Below, in pieces: positions 1 to 11,658 of a DNA stretch of 64,000 nt (its first letter is position 1; each line of letters opens with the position of its first letter). A program made the position numbers and the translations under genes. The stretch spans positions 744,001 to 808,000 of the forward strand of contig JAMXBD010000572.1 in the NCBI GenBank assembly GCA_024138025.1, read 5' to 3'. This stretch comes from Combretum micranthum. Its lineage: Eukaryota; Streptophyta; Magnoliopsida; Myrtales; Combretaceae. The notes beneath the pieces were generated by a model. The model was not told where the DNA came from and did not search any database. It saw nothing but the letters and a program-made list of their open reading frames with translations.

Positions 1-1089
1 AATTGTTTAGCTATTTTTCCTCCACTCACACGAGATCTTCCATTAGTAACACTAGAACCCACAGCAGATTGCGTTGTCAATTTTGCTCCACTTACTTTCT
101 TATCATTCCACGTATTTCCTCCATTTTCATTATTATAAGACTTCCAAGTATTTGACTGTGTATGAGACTCATAAGCATGGAAATAGAAAAATTATTACAC
201 TTGACGCCGTACCATAACCATGCAAAGCAGGTACCAATCTAGTAGAATCTGTATCGTGCTTGAATGTTCTTCCAAACTCTATAGATTGATTTACATGCGG
301 TAAGAAATTCCATGCTCAAATTCTTTTTGTCAATATTCAATGATAATTCAATAGCTTCAACCAGAGAAAGAGGTCTCAAAGTGTTTACCTTTAGTAGGAT
401 ATTCCTTCGTAAACCTCTAGATAGTACCTAGAAACTGTAATTCCATTATCCAGAGCTTGCGAGGTAAGAGCTTCAAATTCCTCAATATAGGCTGCAATTG
501 AAGTAGTTTGTCATAAAGTAGACAAACTTTCATAAGGATTACTAGCCAATTGTCCTCCATATCTCAATAGTAGTTCTTGTTTCAACAAATTCCAATCCAA
601 ATGAGGCATCTTCCGCTTCAACATTTTCAAAAAATACACCGTTTGTCCCCTCATGTACATAGTAGCTAAAGAAACTTTTTGATCAGCCTTAGTGTGATGA
701 ATTTCAAAGTACTATTCCGCCAGGGTTAGCCAATGTATCGGATCTGATCCCTCAAATTACAGAATCGTAATGTGCTGTGCATTTCTGTGATAGTCCTCAT
801 CATCAAGTAAATCTATCTTCGCAATGACTTAGTTTTAATACTCCACCTATTTGACATTATTTCCAGCCGAAGAAGACTCCAGCAAACTCTTCAATGTGTC
901 TTTTCTTCGATTTTCTTGCCACAAATCATGGAGCATAATTGAATATTAGGAACTAAACTTTCTAAAGTTGTTACTTTTTATTCTGTCACTAATTTGTTGT
1001 TGTAACTCAGAAACGCTTCCTCTCATCTTCTCTTCAATATCACGAATGTTTTCCTCCCAAGAATCTACTCGAGTCTCCAATGTAGTCAT
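1..1089 (-). pseudogene. Ty3/gypsy gag relic, cut by the left window edge
   Basis: Read on the minus strand from an ATG near 1089, this begins with a short coiled-coil-like segment (TLETRVDSWEENIRDIEEKM) and continues into a retrotransposon gag domain. Recognisable phrases are FEGSDPIHWL (about 720-760), QKVSLATMYMRGQTVYFL, LLRYGG and IAAYIEEFEALTSQ (about 440-500). These match the capsid-like gag of plant Ty3/gypsy elements. The frame is broken by several stops and shifts, so no full protein can be made. The part nearest position 1 resembles the linker before a zinc knuckle; pol would lie left of the window. It directly follows the primer-binding site and LTR at 1101-1546 in the expected order. 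The family is clear; the clade is not settled. Confidence 0.75.
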
Positions 1090-1100
1090 TGTATGGCCTA

Positions 1101-1122
1101 ATTTTCCCACAGACGGCACTAA
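1101..1122 (-). other. Primer-binding site of the gypsy element
   Basis: On the minus strand the sequence TTAGTGCCGTCTGTGGGAAA lies immediately after a ...TCTCACA end and 12 bases before the gag ATG. It is close to the TTGGCGCCGTCTGTGGG form common in plant gypsy elements. The change from GCGCC to GTGCC is what C-to-T decay would give. It fixes the inner edge of the LTR at 1123. Confidence 0.7.
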
Positions 1123-1546
1123 TGTGAGACAAACCGAAGGAAAAATTGAAGACAAGCCAAACAATAACAAAGAATGGCCAAGAAAGCAAAGCTTACCAAA
1201 TATGGATCTTCTAGCTCTTGCAATCCTAACAAGCTTCCTTTCTAATTTTTCTTCTCCCTGTCCTTCTCCTACTAACTCTATTTATACTCCTATACTGCTT
1301 CTAACAAACTATTATCACGTCAGCACTCCAAACAAAACACCACACTTAACACAACACATTCGCAATACACACACAACACAACTACACTACAGCACAACAC
1401 TCCGACCTCTAAGCTTTCGTTTTCCTACTATAGACACTGAGAAAAATTCTTTTGGTCTGTGCTGCTCGCCTGGTGCTTATTGCTGCTGTCATGGATGAAA
1501 CGTCCTTGAGCATTGGTGTTCTTATTCATGACTTGGACTTCACACA
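1123..1546 (-). mobile_element. 5' LTR of the gypsy element (outer edge tentative)
   Basis: The inner edge at 1123 is set by the adjacent primer-binding site. On the minus strand there is a TATA box, TATAAATAG, at 1278-1286. The outer edge is only a guess: minus-strand TGTGTGA at 1540-1546 is an imperfect inverted match to the terminal TCTCACA, giving about 424 bp. The partner LTR would be left of the window, so the outer edge cannot be confirmed by comparison. Confidence 0.5.
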
Positions 1547-2720
1547 AGTTCAACTCAAGTTGGGTTCAAATTAGCAGCGGGTCTTAGCTCTACATGTATC
1601 AGCTGATCATAAAGTTGCTTCTCAATTGTAAGCAGCTGAAGTGCTCAAAATCAGCCATGGTTGCTTCAAATTACAGAGTGAAATTCCTAAATCTCTCTTG
1701 TGGCTGCTGTGCAGGGAACTTAAGAAGCTCGGTTTGCTACTAATCTTGAAAAGCTGTGCTGTTGCATTCATTAGAAAAATGCTAGCTGACACTCAGATTT
1801 AATCCTTGAATGCTTCCAGAAATAGCCTGAATTCCTTCTAAAACCTGCAGTGCAGCTTAAATAGATTCATCAAATTGCCATTCTGCTGCTGCAGATATTA
1901 ATTTGCTATGAATGATAATAAAACTGATTTCCAATGCGCTGCATCTATCTACCATCATCAACACAAGGGGATTGATTTCTACTAGTTGTTTCCATTACAA
2001 ACTTTAAATCTACATTATCTACAGAAATCAAATGTGCATATCCCAAGAAGTCTTTATGCATGCTTTTCATTTAGAACATTAACTTTAGATTCCTTCACAC
2101 ATATAAAAGCAAAGCATTAAACACTGGTCCACCAATAGAAAATTGTAAATCTTGGGAGACCAAACTTGAATTAGTACTTACATCTTCCTTTTCAAAAATT
2201 TTAACAGCTGTGAAATAATTCAAATTAGTGATAAAATAAATGCCATTTGTGCCTCAACATGGCCCCTCTTTTCTCAGGTTTAGTGCAATTGATCCTTGAA
2301 TCGCATTTTATCAATTTTCACTAGAATTGCATAACAAAAGTGCCAATCCATGCATAAAAGTTTGCCATTCAATTAGAGATAAATGTGCTAACAGAATATA
2401 TGAAGGTATTTTCTTGTACATTTTGCAAGATAGAGCAACAAAATTTCCGTAAATGATAGAGATAAGTTAAGCAGGACAGATATAAAATACCAAAAAAAAA
2501 AAAAAAGAAAGGTACTGGACTCTCACTATTTTCAATCTATATGAAGGAGTAGAATGCTACGTTATATTACTTGTGTTATCAACATTTGCTCTCAAAGAGT
2601 CCAAAACAATGCTTGCTTGTGTTATTACTAATTTGATTAATCAATTAGCAACTTCAATGTTTGGTCCATGCAAGCAAAACTTCAAAATCAATGGAAGCCA
2701 AAGAACGAGATTAATGGTGA
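1547..2720. other. No gene seen, AT-rich spacer
   Basis: No coding region, terminal repeat or RNA gene could be supported. There is an A-run near 2491-2505. The part next to the PPR relic may include its former 3' untranslated region. If the LTR outer edge at 1546 is wrong, some of this could be additional LTR sequence. Confidence 0.4.
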
Positions 2721-4950
2721 TCAAAGAACACCCCAAAAATCTCGACAGGAGCAGTGTCCATTAACAAACTTGTGAAGCCGCTGGCTGTCTCGTATAACAA
2801 TTTTCCTAGAAGTCAATACTGATAAATATTTAGCAAAATTGTGGGAGTCCCTACACACTATATCTCTTAATGATTCGTATCGGTGCACCTCTCATAGTGT
2901 TTAAGAATCCAAAGGCAAGAGCTAGTATTTCACTCTGTATAACATCCAAGGAAAATCTGCTGCTTTCCTCAATTTCTAGAAATGAATATCCATTAATCTT
3001 GGATATATCATTAATCCAATGTTCCAACAGCTTGTATATATCTCTGCTATCAGGATGTGACCAATCATCGGTTTCAAATAAATGTATATTACCTCTAATG
3101 CAAACCCAGCTCCAATCTTTCAAGTTTCCTTGTTCCACTTCTCTCATCAAAGATCTCATATTCAAAGCTTCTTCCCATTTTTGTGTTGAGAGGTACAAAT
3201 TTAGCAACATTTTGTAAGTCTCAGCATTTAATGGCTTGAGCTTTAGCAACTTCTCAGCTGCATATAGTCCCACATCCCATCTCCCATGAATTCCACACCC
3301 TGCAATTAAAGCCGACAGCACACATTCATTGGGTTCAAATTCCATCTTCTCTATTAGACTAACAGCTTCATCTAGCTGGCCTAACCTTGCAAACATATTT
3401 ACTAGGCACTTATAATGGGCCATCACAGGTTTGATCCTATATTCTTTCAGCATCATATTGAAGTAACGGAGTGCTTCATCAGCCATTCTTGCATCCCCAC
3501 ATGCTGCTATGACACCAACAAAGGTAATCTGATTTGGTCTAATTCCCACTAGTCTCATATCCTCAAAAAGTTGGAGAGCTTGTTGGGTCTGACCATGCTG
3601 TGCATATCCAGTAACCATAGTAGTCCAGATATCAATGTTCTAGTAGACATCTCAAGGAAAGCCTTTGTTGCTCTTTTCATACTTCCACATTTGACGTACA
3701 TACTGACCAGAGCAGTTCCCACCACCACATCGGACAAAGTCCCAGTTTTAATGGTCTGTGCATGAATTTGTTCCCCTTGTTCTAATCCCACCAAACTACC
3801 ACACACAGTCAAGGCACTTGAAAATGAGAAAGAATCTGGTCTAAGTGCTGAGCGGTTCAGTTTCAAAAAGAGTTCCAATGCCCCAATTCCATTTTCATAA
3901 GCGGCAAAAAAATCTTCCATGAGATCCATTGTTTGTCCACGCCCTGAAATCATAGCATTCCATGTAACCAAGCTTGCATTGTCAACTTCATCAATCAGTT
4001 TTTGTGCTTCATCAATGCACCTGCATTTTAGGTACAGACACATGATGGAATTTTTAATTGAGAGAACTGGTTCATAACCAAGTTTGATGCTCAACGAGTG
4101 TATCTGTTGTCCTAAGTCCAAAGACAACATAGTACAACACAAGCTCAAAACACTAGTCAATGTAAATTCATTGGGCTCAACATCATCCACTAGCATCTGA
4201 ATGAAATATTTAGAACCTAATGCGCATTACCATTATCATCACAAGCAGATATTACAGCAGTCCATGAGATCACATTTTTCTCCTCAATGCCCTCAAATGC
4301 TTTGATGGCATACTCCAGGCAGCCTAATTTAGAGTACATGCTACAAAGGGAATTTCCAATACTTGTATCATGCTCAATCCTGTACTTAATTATATATGCG
4401 TGGATTTGCTTGCCAAATTGAAATGAATCCAAGAAAGTACATGCATTTAGGGCAATTCCTAAGGTAAGATTTGTTGGGTAAGACCCCGATTCCAACATCT
4501 TTAGGAAAATCTGAATAGCAAGATCTGGCTGTGAATTGTGCACATAACATGTCATAAGGGTTGTCCAAGCAACCACATTTCTTCTTTCCATCTTGTCAAA
4601 AATTTTACGGGCAGATCGTATCGCTCCACATTTCCATAGACATTGACAAGATTTGTCATCAAAAGTAAATCTTGATGCATTCCTACCTTGACGATATGTG
4701 CATGAATAATTTCCACATCCGAAACCGAATTCCTTCGCATGCATTCTTGCACTATAGGAACATAATAATAAGGTTGTGTAGTTTTCCTTTCCTTGATCAA
4801 AGAGAGAGCTTGCCTGAAGTCAATGGACTTCAATTCATTCTTACTATCATATTGGCTAGAGGAATAGTCTTGTTGGTATAAGATGCTTGGTCTCTGGACA
4901 TTCAAGTGAAATTTAGAATCAGTAGGTGGAGAGACAACAAGTGCCATCAT
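2721..4950 (-). pseudogene. Pentatricopeptide repeat protein, PLS-DYW class, frameshifted
   Basis: PPR-DYW proteins bind organelle RNA through ~35-residue helical repeats, and the DYW domain carries out C-to-U editing. The reading starts MMALVVSPP at 4950. It passes through about ten PPR motifs (for example ARKIFDKMERRNVVAWTTLM, NSLCSMYSKLG, ALVSMYVKCGS, ITFVGVIAACG), then E/E+ motifs (DWSWVCIRGNIHLF, DDWSHPDS), then a DYW domain ending CSCRDFW before a stop at 2721-2723. The coding sense jumps frame at four places: about 4634, 4220, 3627 and 2864. The first three behave as single-base losses. Apart from these jumps the frames are open. In the DYW domain the HxE motif reads QSE (2929-2937) and the CxxCH motif reads CRDSH (2841-2855), so signature residues are missing. 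About 743 codons would be a normal length. It is the only host-type gene relic in the window. It could be a real pseudogene or a gene hit by indel errors in the assembly. A transit peptide is likely for the family but was not proven here. Confidence 0.88.
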
Positions 4951-6343
4951 TTAAGGAAAATTCATATCAATAGCGAATGAAACAACAACTCAAAGAGTTC
5001 ACAATGACTTTGGGCTCTAAACCATATAAGTTTTCAAACCATAATCATCTTATAGCAACAATATATAATAAAAAAAGGGATTGTGCTGCAACCTTCTTCT
5101 CTTTCAATGCTCAACAAACAATATGAAGCATAAATCATTATATCTTAGAAACATAAATGTCAAGGGCTGGCAAGTCTGTTACAAGATCAAATTGAAATTC
5201 AATTTGGGATTGTTATAGAGAGAACCCAATGATCTCTTGCTATGGTTCAACTAAAGAGAAAACTCTATGATCTCTACTTAGAGCTCAATTATAGGGAAAA
5301 CCTTTGAACTATATAGTCTGAAATTTTCTGAAAATAGTCCTAGCATTTCATATTCTCTGGGCCGATAAAATACATTACAACACTAGAGGCAGTTGTCAAA
5401 AGGAACTGCAAAGTCCCTAATTTGTCTCCTTTTATACGCATAACAAACCACCATCTAACATCCCAGGTAACTGTCTGACTCATATTGACAGACACAAATG
5501 TATAATAGAACACAAATTATAGCGCATACATCAGTACTGCACAAACATACATATAAGCACTATACAAACACAACATATCAATTTTTATTCTACCGTTCCT
5601 TGTTATTCTTGCACATATAAACATAACAAGAGGAGGAACAATATCGTAATTAGCAGTAGCCACAGGAGTCGTAACAATTTACCCTATCAACTGAATGATT
5701 AGTGGAGGAGTTCTTGTTTTTCCCAAGTTTAGGCTCTTGCTTAAGCTTGGCAGTAAGGGAACCTGAAGGCATGTACGCCATTGGAATAAGTGGCTAGATG
5801 CAAACGGAACTAAGCGTTTGGAAAGTAGGAACGGTGCTCCTCAAGAGAGACTGGTGTTGTCAAGTCATCGAGTGATAAGAAGTGGAGGGAAGAGATGCAC
5901 CCAACTGACCATGCCAGATAAAATAAAGCAAATGGATGTTTACCATCTTTTATACGAGAAAGGAAAATATATATATATATATATATTAATAAATAGTTAC
6001 AAAAAATACTACTAAAATAAAAATAATTCTAATCTTGAAAGGACATAATAGTAAGTGGCTGAACTAATATATTTAAGAGACGATTTGTACTTAATATTTT
6101 TTTTTATGTTGTATTTTCTGATTTATTTTTTTAAAATACAACATTTTTGTAATTAAGAAGACCGCTTTGACCAAGAATCACACTTGTGACAAACATGAGA
6201 AGAATATGTGCGTGCCTTCCGACTCAATCAATTGGGCTCGAACCATCAAACATTAGATTTAGGTAACGTGACTTGTGAGAGTTTGCTTTCCTAACTTATT
6301 GCACTTTGTCAAATAGTTAATTAATTAAATTCCATGAAAGAAA
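4951..6343. other. Upstream region of the PPR relic, no clear gene
   Basis: This lies 5' of the minus-strand PPR relic and probably holds its former promoter. A near-perfect palindrome CAAATTGAAATTCAATTTG sits near 5188-5206, and a minus-strand TATA-like GTATAAAAGGAG lies near 5430-5441. An (AT)n run lies near 5970-5986. A 43-codon minus-strand frame at 5650-5781 starts ATG GCG but matches nothing I know. No transposon domain was recognised. Confidence 0.35.
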
Positions 6344-6490
6344 TGTTAGAAATGTTAAAAATCTATAATCGATCTAAGCATGTTTGAAAACTACATAAAC
6401 ATCTTCAGATCAATTAGTGGAAGCAAAATGAATCAAGAAATATACTCTAACCATTGTGATCAAATTCACTCATGTTCTCAATTCACAGGC

Positions 6491-6531
<41 letters not shown>

Positions 6532-6858
6532 TTAGCTTTTCTAAACCCTTGCTCGCTTACAATTTAATGGTGTAAATTTCTCTAAAGAGAAGTAGGCGTA
6601 GTGACCTTAAGAAGAAAGCATCACATCCCATTTTATAGAGCTTTGCCATCACAGAGTTCAATCTGACGTAAGCAGAGCGTGTGAGCGAGATTTTCTCGTT
6701 GAATATTGCTACATTCATGGGTTGATCTTTGTTGAAAATGGACCACATTCGGAGACTAACTTCTCGATAAAATAGAAAGGATTTCAATCGAAATCTAATC
6801 CAATATAGAGCAAAATATCCAAGGAAATATATCCTAGAAAAAATGGAAAATTCTAACA
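6344..6858 (-). mobile_element. 3' LTR of the truncated copia element (515 bp)
   Basis: Both ends are defined by inverted termini: plus-strand TGTTAGAA at 6344 and TTCTAACA ending at 6858. A purine tract CAAGTGGGAGAA (plus 6859-6870) abuts the edge, as a PPT should. A minus-strand TATA box, TATAAAA, lies at 6631-6637. A run of 36 T (6493-6528; poly-A on the element's sense strand) lies downstream of it. Confidence 0.8.
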
Positions 6859-7164
6859 TTCTCCCACTTGATCCAATTATCCCAACATCAAACATAACAA
6901 GAAACAAAACTTATAAATCATGGCGATAGGTCTCTCAAAGTGAGTATTATCTTCCATGTATTATAATATATCAAGTTTCTCAATCCTAGCTCTTAAACTT
7001 AATGAATAAACCATATGTTTATTCTAGGTCCAAACTCAATGATATTTCTCGCAACAAACAAATAAATATGTGCAAAACCATATGAGAAACATCAAACTGA
7101 ATAAGAGTTCCATTGAAACAATAAATGTACTACAACGAAAATCACATCATAGAACCAAGACTCA

Positions 7165-10100
7165 TTCACACTAAATGATCCTTAAAATTCTTTGGTGGCA
7201 TGCCTTTAGTCAAAGATCGATAATCATCAATTCAATGCTAACATGCTCAATGACCACTTTTTTTTCCTTAACACGTTCTCTTATGGCTAAATATTTGATG
7301 TTGATGTGCTTACTTCGACTCCTACTATTGTTATTAGCCATAAATACCACAACTGAGTTGTCATAAAACAATCTCGATGGCCTAGAAATAGAATCCACAA
7401 CTCTAAGCCCAAAAATGAAATTCTTCAACCATACACCATGCGAGATAGCCTCAAAACAAGAAATGAACTTAGCCTCCATATTAGAAGTAGCAGTTAAGGT
7501 TTGCTTTGCACTTCTCCAAGATATAGTTCCACTAACTAGCATGAAAATATAAACCAGGTGTTGATTTTGTGAATTAATGTAGCCAGCGTAGTCTTAATCA
7601 GAGTAGTCAATCACTTCCAAATTATCAGTCCGTCTATACATGAGCATGTAATCTTTTTTCCCTTAAAGATATCTCATCAACAACTAGGCTACTCTGATAT
7701 CTGCCTAACATTAACATCATACGCGATGTCTGGTCTATTGCAAAACTGAGCATACATAAGGCCTCCAACAACTAAAGCATATGAAATGTTCTCATTTGTT
7801 CCAACTCAAAATCATTTTTCGAACACTGACTCAAATTGAATTTGTCACCCTTTACTATAGGTGCTACACTCGGTGAACAATCCTTCATGTGAAATCCTTT
7901 AAAACCCTTTAATATAGGTCTTTGAGACAAACCTAAAATGCCTCAAGATCTTTCTCTTTGGATCTTAATGCCAATGACATAAGATGCCTCACCTATATCT
8001 TTCATATCAAAGTTCTTTAAGAGAAATTGTTTCACTTCATATAGCAAACCCTCATCATTAGTCACAAGTAAAATATCATCTACGTACAAAAAAAAAAAAA
8101 AAGGTCTTACTCCCACTAACTTTTGGTATATACATTGATCCATAATGTTCTCTTCAAAGCCAAATGAAGTGAAGAACTCATGGAATTTAAATACTACTGT
8201 CAAGAGGCTTGTCTTAATCCATACATGGATTTATTAAGCTTGCAGACTAAATGCTCACCATCGTTAGAAGAGAATCCTTCAGGATGTTTCATGTAAACCT
8301 CTTCCTTTAGATCACTATTGAGGAATGTCATTTTCACATCCATTTGATGTAACTCAAAATCAAAATGGGCTACAATGTCATAATTACATAGAGAGAATCC
8401 TTTTTAGATATAAGAGAAAATGTCTCTATGTAGTCGATTCCTTCCCTTTGAGTGAATCCTTTAGCAACGAGTCTTGCCTTATGTGTCGTAATGTTGCCTG
8501 TGAGTCTTTCTTTGTCTTAAAGACTCATTTATATCCAATGGCTTTTACACCATTAGGTAACCTAATGAGATCTAAAACTCAGTTAGATGCCATAGAATCC
8601 ATCTCATCTTTCATGGCATTATACCATAGGTTTGATTCCTTAGAACTCACAGCCTATGAAAACGTTTAAGGATCATTTTTGTCTCCAATTTATAGTCCAA
8701 TTATTGCGGATACACTTCATAATCACTAGGAATAGCTAGTTTTTTAGTAGATCTCAACGTTGTACCATCATCATCTCAAGGAACTTGTTGCTCATCCTAT
8801 TGTTTAATTAATTGCTCAACAATTTCTTGTTGTTCCTCCTTTATAACTTAATCTATTGATCGATATCAGTAGCTTGTGGAACTTCAACAGTTAGTTGTCT
8901 AACACCCATTTCAACTTGAGGGTGTGAATGACAATCAATCTATCAATCAAACTAGAGGGTTGAGCTTCATAACGGTCCTTTTCAAAAACTATGTCTTGAA
9001 ATTGACCACTCCCACTAGTCAAGTCATTCTTAAGAAATTTTGCATTTCCTGATTCCACAATCCTAGTGTTGTGAGACGGATAATAGAACCTATTCCTTTA
9101 GACCTTTCAGCATATCTAATGTTACCCACTAATGGTCCTTGGGTCCAACTTCTTCTCTTGTAGGTTATAAATTCTCACTTCAAACAAGCATTCCCGAACA
9201 CGTATATGCCTTAAACTTGGTTTCCAAACCTTGGATAACTTAAAAGGTATCTTTGGGACAAGCTTGGTTGGAACTCGATTTAATATATGCAAAACTGTCT
9301 TTAGCGCTTCAGTCCATAAGAACTAAGGAAGTTTTGTGTTACTCTTCATACTTCTCACTATGTCTATTAAATTTCCATTTCTTCTTTTTGCCACACCATT
9401 CTAATCTGGAGAACCAGGCATAGTATATTGGGTAACAATCCCATGTTCCTGAAGAAACTTCACAAATGGACTAGGCACATGTCCACTCTCTATATATCTA
9501 CCATAGTACTCTTTACCTCCATCTAATCTCATGATCTTAATTTGCTTTCCTCATAATAAATATCTGTCTATATGATCTCCAATAGGTTTATGCTCCTCTT
9601 TACACATTTTTTGGACTTGTTAGTTTGCATACCCTTAATGTAACTCACACAAGGCTCAAAATTAACAAAATCCAAAGTGCTAAATACCATTCATTTACCA
9701 ATCTTTTAATTCTCTCAATAGAGATGACTCCTAATCTTCAATGCCATAACATAGAGGATTCCTCATTCACAACACATTGTTTTAACCCATTAGTAACATG
9801 CATAGAATTATACGTAGCATCATTTTGTAATTGAATGGAGTTAAGAACATCAGATAGCATACGATAACCAATAACTTCAGATTTATTAGATAAACTAAAA
9901 TTGGAATTCGAAAAATTAAAGGAAAATCCTAAAGGTACAACTCTTAAAAAAAAATCAAATTCCTAGAGAAATTTAGAACATAAAAAGTCTTTTCCAATGC
10001 AAAAAAACTCACTGCTTAAAACCAAACTGCAAGTGCCAATGACTTCCACATATGAACTCATCTTGCTTCCTGAGTAGATGTATTATCCCATTGGCTTCCT

Positions 10101-10200
10101 TAGGTTTTACATACCTTGCAAGGTATTAGAAACATGGATTATAGAGCCATAATCAATATACCGCTTTTTATGATTAACATTGACCATATTAGATCATATG
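7165..10200 (-). pseudogene. Copia pol relic: protease end, GAG-pre-IN, integrase, RT, RNase H
   Basis: Minus-strand motifs in order: GSIIHVSNTLQGM after a decayed protease (about 10100-10170); SSMLWH*RLG and IERIKRLVNE of GAG-pre-integrase (about 9680-9770); DGGKEYYGRYIESG and FLQEHGIVTQYTMPGSPD of the integrase core (about 9400-9540); [19 protein letters not shown] and LNKSMYGLRQAS of RT (8225-8350); YVDDILLV with the catalytic aspartates at 8075-8086; and SKHINIKYLAIRERVKEKKV of RNase H (7230-7310). Stops and shifts occur throughout, and several are TAG where glutamine is expected (for example after MPGSPD and in KLP*FLW). It cannot encode an active polyprotein. Confidence 0.85.
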
Positions 10201-10971
10201 GATGGAAGAATCCAATTAATTTGTGGATCTAGTGTTTTCAATTGTGATTTAAGATTTATAGTATGTTTTTGGGTTTTATGATTAATAAAATAGAAAAATT
10301 AAGAGATAAGACCGATCAATCCTTAGATATGATGCACCAAAGATAAAATTGAACCAGTTGTTCTAATCAATCGATATTACGCACAATGACAATAAACAAC
10401 AAGGAACAATTTTGAATAAAAAAATCAATCTTATTCAAGAAGAAAATTTGTCGCAAAGGATATTACAAAGTTTATCGAAGGAAAAATAAGCAACAAAAAC
10501 TACTAAACATATCATTAATAACCCTTATATATACTCCCATAAGTCAAGCAAGGGAAAATATGGAAAGTAACAAGACAAATAAATAAAATAGGAAACTAGT
10601 GTTTTAAAAACGCACAAATTAAAGTAGGTGATCCCCCTATTGATCACGGCCATGACACGGGCTATGATCCTCCTAGATCAAAATTCTTCTCTTCCAATTC
10701 GAGGTTGTCACAAGCATGCCATGGCTGATAACAACCACCATCATGGGCATCATGAAGCCATCATCTCCTTTGGTCCTCAATTCCTTCGATGATGACGTGA
10801 TAATGCCCTTTTTAATGGGCGTAACACTGAATATTGCGAGGATCACGATAGCCATGGGGCTACGATCTCTACTGGAGTTTGATCTTCACATTCAGCCCTA
10901 TCATGGGCTTGAACACGGTTGCCTTCTCCATCACGATCTAGATCACAGGATTGATAGGGTGTGATCTCCTT
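10201..10971 (-). mobile_element. LTR-like block with a short inverted-repeat cluster
   Basis: A minus-strand TATA-like GTATATATAAGGG lies near 10530-10542. Upstream of it (10640-10960) is a dense set of short inverted repeats, for example GCCC (10805-10808) facing GGGC (10817-10820). A possible LTR start on the minus strand, TGTCAAGG, lies at 10964-10971. No partner LTR was found, so the edges are tentative. It separates the copia relic from the gypsy protease relic and may belong to the latter. Confidence 0.35.
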
Positions 10972-11658
10972 GACAATGATTTTTCAATACTTGTCTTCAT
11001 CTCTAAATTGGGTGGTTGTCTAAGTAATCCATGATCCCCATCATTTCCTCGGGGCTCATGAAGATTTTCCCTCAAATCTCGATCAAACTCATTTTGAATA
11101 GGAAAATCACCTCTATCTCCAAATTATGTCCCACATGTAGCACGTACTTTGTTTGCTCACTAGCAAATTTGTTCTTAGCTACTTTTAATGCAACAATAAT
11201 GATTCTTTCATAGGTTGATTCAACTCACTTGTGTTTGTCTCATAGCTTCGGGACTCAAAGGAAACAACTTAATTCTCCTTCCATTGAACAAGACAGAATA
11301 AGTGTTGTCCTTACCATTGTGGTTCACATCTGATCAAACAACCATGGATGCACAATAGAATATGGGATGCATTCATTAGCACTACATCATAAAGAACCTT
11401 ATCAGTGTAATAATTAGGTGAAGTAAAAGGAACCAATACCTGCTTAGTGACACGACTAGTTCTTTTGTCATTAAGCCAATGCAACCAATATGGTTGTTGA
11501 TAGGGAGTGGTTGGAAGTTGTAACTTCTCCACAAGTGCCGTTGCCACAATATTAGTACAACCAATTGAATCAATTATAGCTACACAAACAGCCCCATTCA
11601 CCACTAACTTAATATGAAATATATTCTCCCACTGTTTATGATCAATTGCTAGTGCCAT
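10972..11658 (-). pseudogene. Ty3/gypsy protease relic
   Basis: On the minus strand from 11658 the reading has the retropepsin-like part of a gypsy polyprotein. Phrases are VCVAIIDSIGCTNIV (active-site loop region, where D-S-G is expected and D-S-I is seen), KLQLPTTPYQQPYWLHWLND, VTKQVLVPF and VVLMNASHILL (11311-11658). After a shift, NGRRIKLFPLSPEAM (about 11230-11300) matches the segment following protease in such elements. RT, RNase H and integrase are absent: the sequence runs instead towards the LTR-like block at 10201-10971, suggesting a large internal deletion. The glycine to isoleucine change at the active-site loop implies loss of function. Confidence 0.65.

Larger units (their letters stand above)
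6344..10200 (-). mobile_element. 5'-truncated Ty1/copia element
   Basis: On the minus strand the order is protease end, GAG-pre-integrase, integrase, RT and RNase H (10200 to 7165), then PPT and 3' LTR (6870 to 6344). This is the copia domain order (integrase before RT). Gag, PBS and 5' LTR are missing: homology stops near 10200, where a different LTR-like block begins. The phrasing of the RNase H and RT parts is that of the large Tnt1-like group of plant copia elements. Confidence 0.8.

Noticed and set aside
968..1498. A 176-codon plus-strand open frame
   Set aside because: It is antisense to the gypsy gag start, PBS and LTR, and has low-complexity Thr/His/Ser content in its second half.
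5650..5781. 43-codon minus-strand frame starting ATG GCG upstream of the PPR relic
   Set aside because: Too short and with no recognised family. It could be an upstream exon or a small peptide, but nothing supports that.
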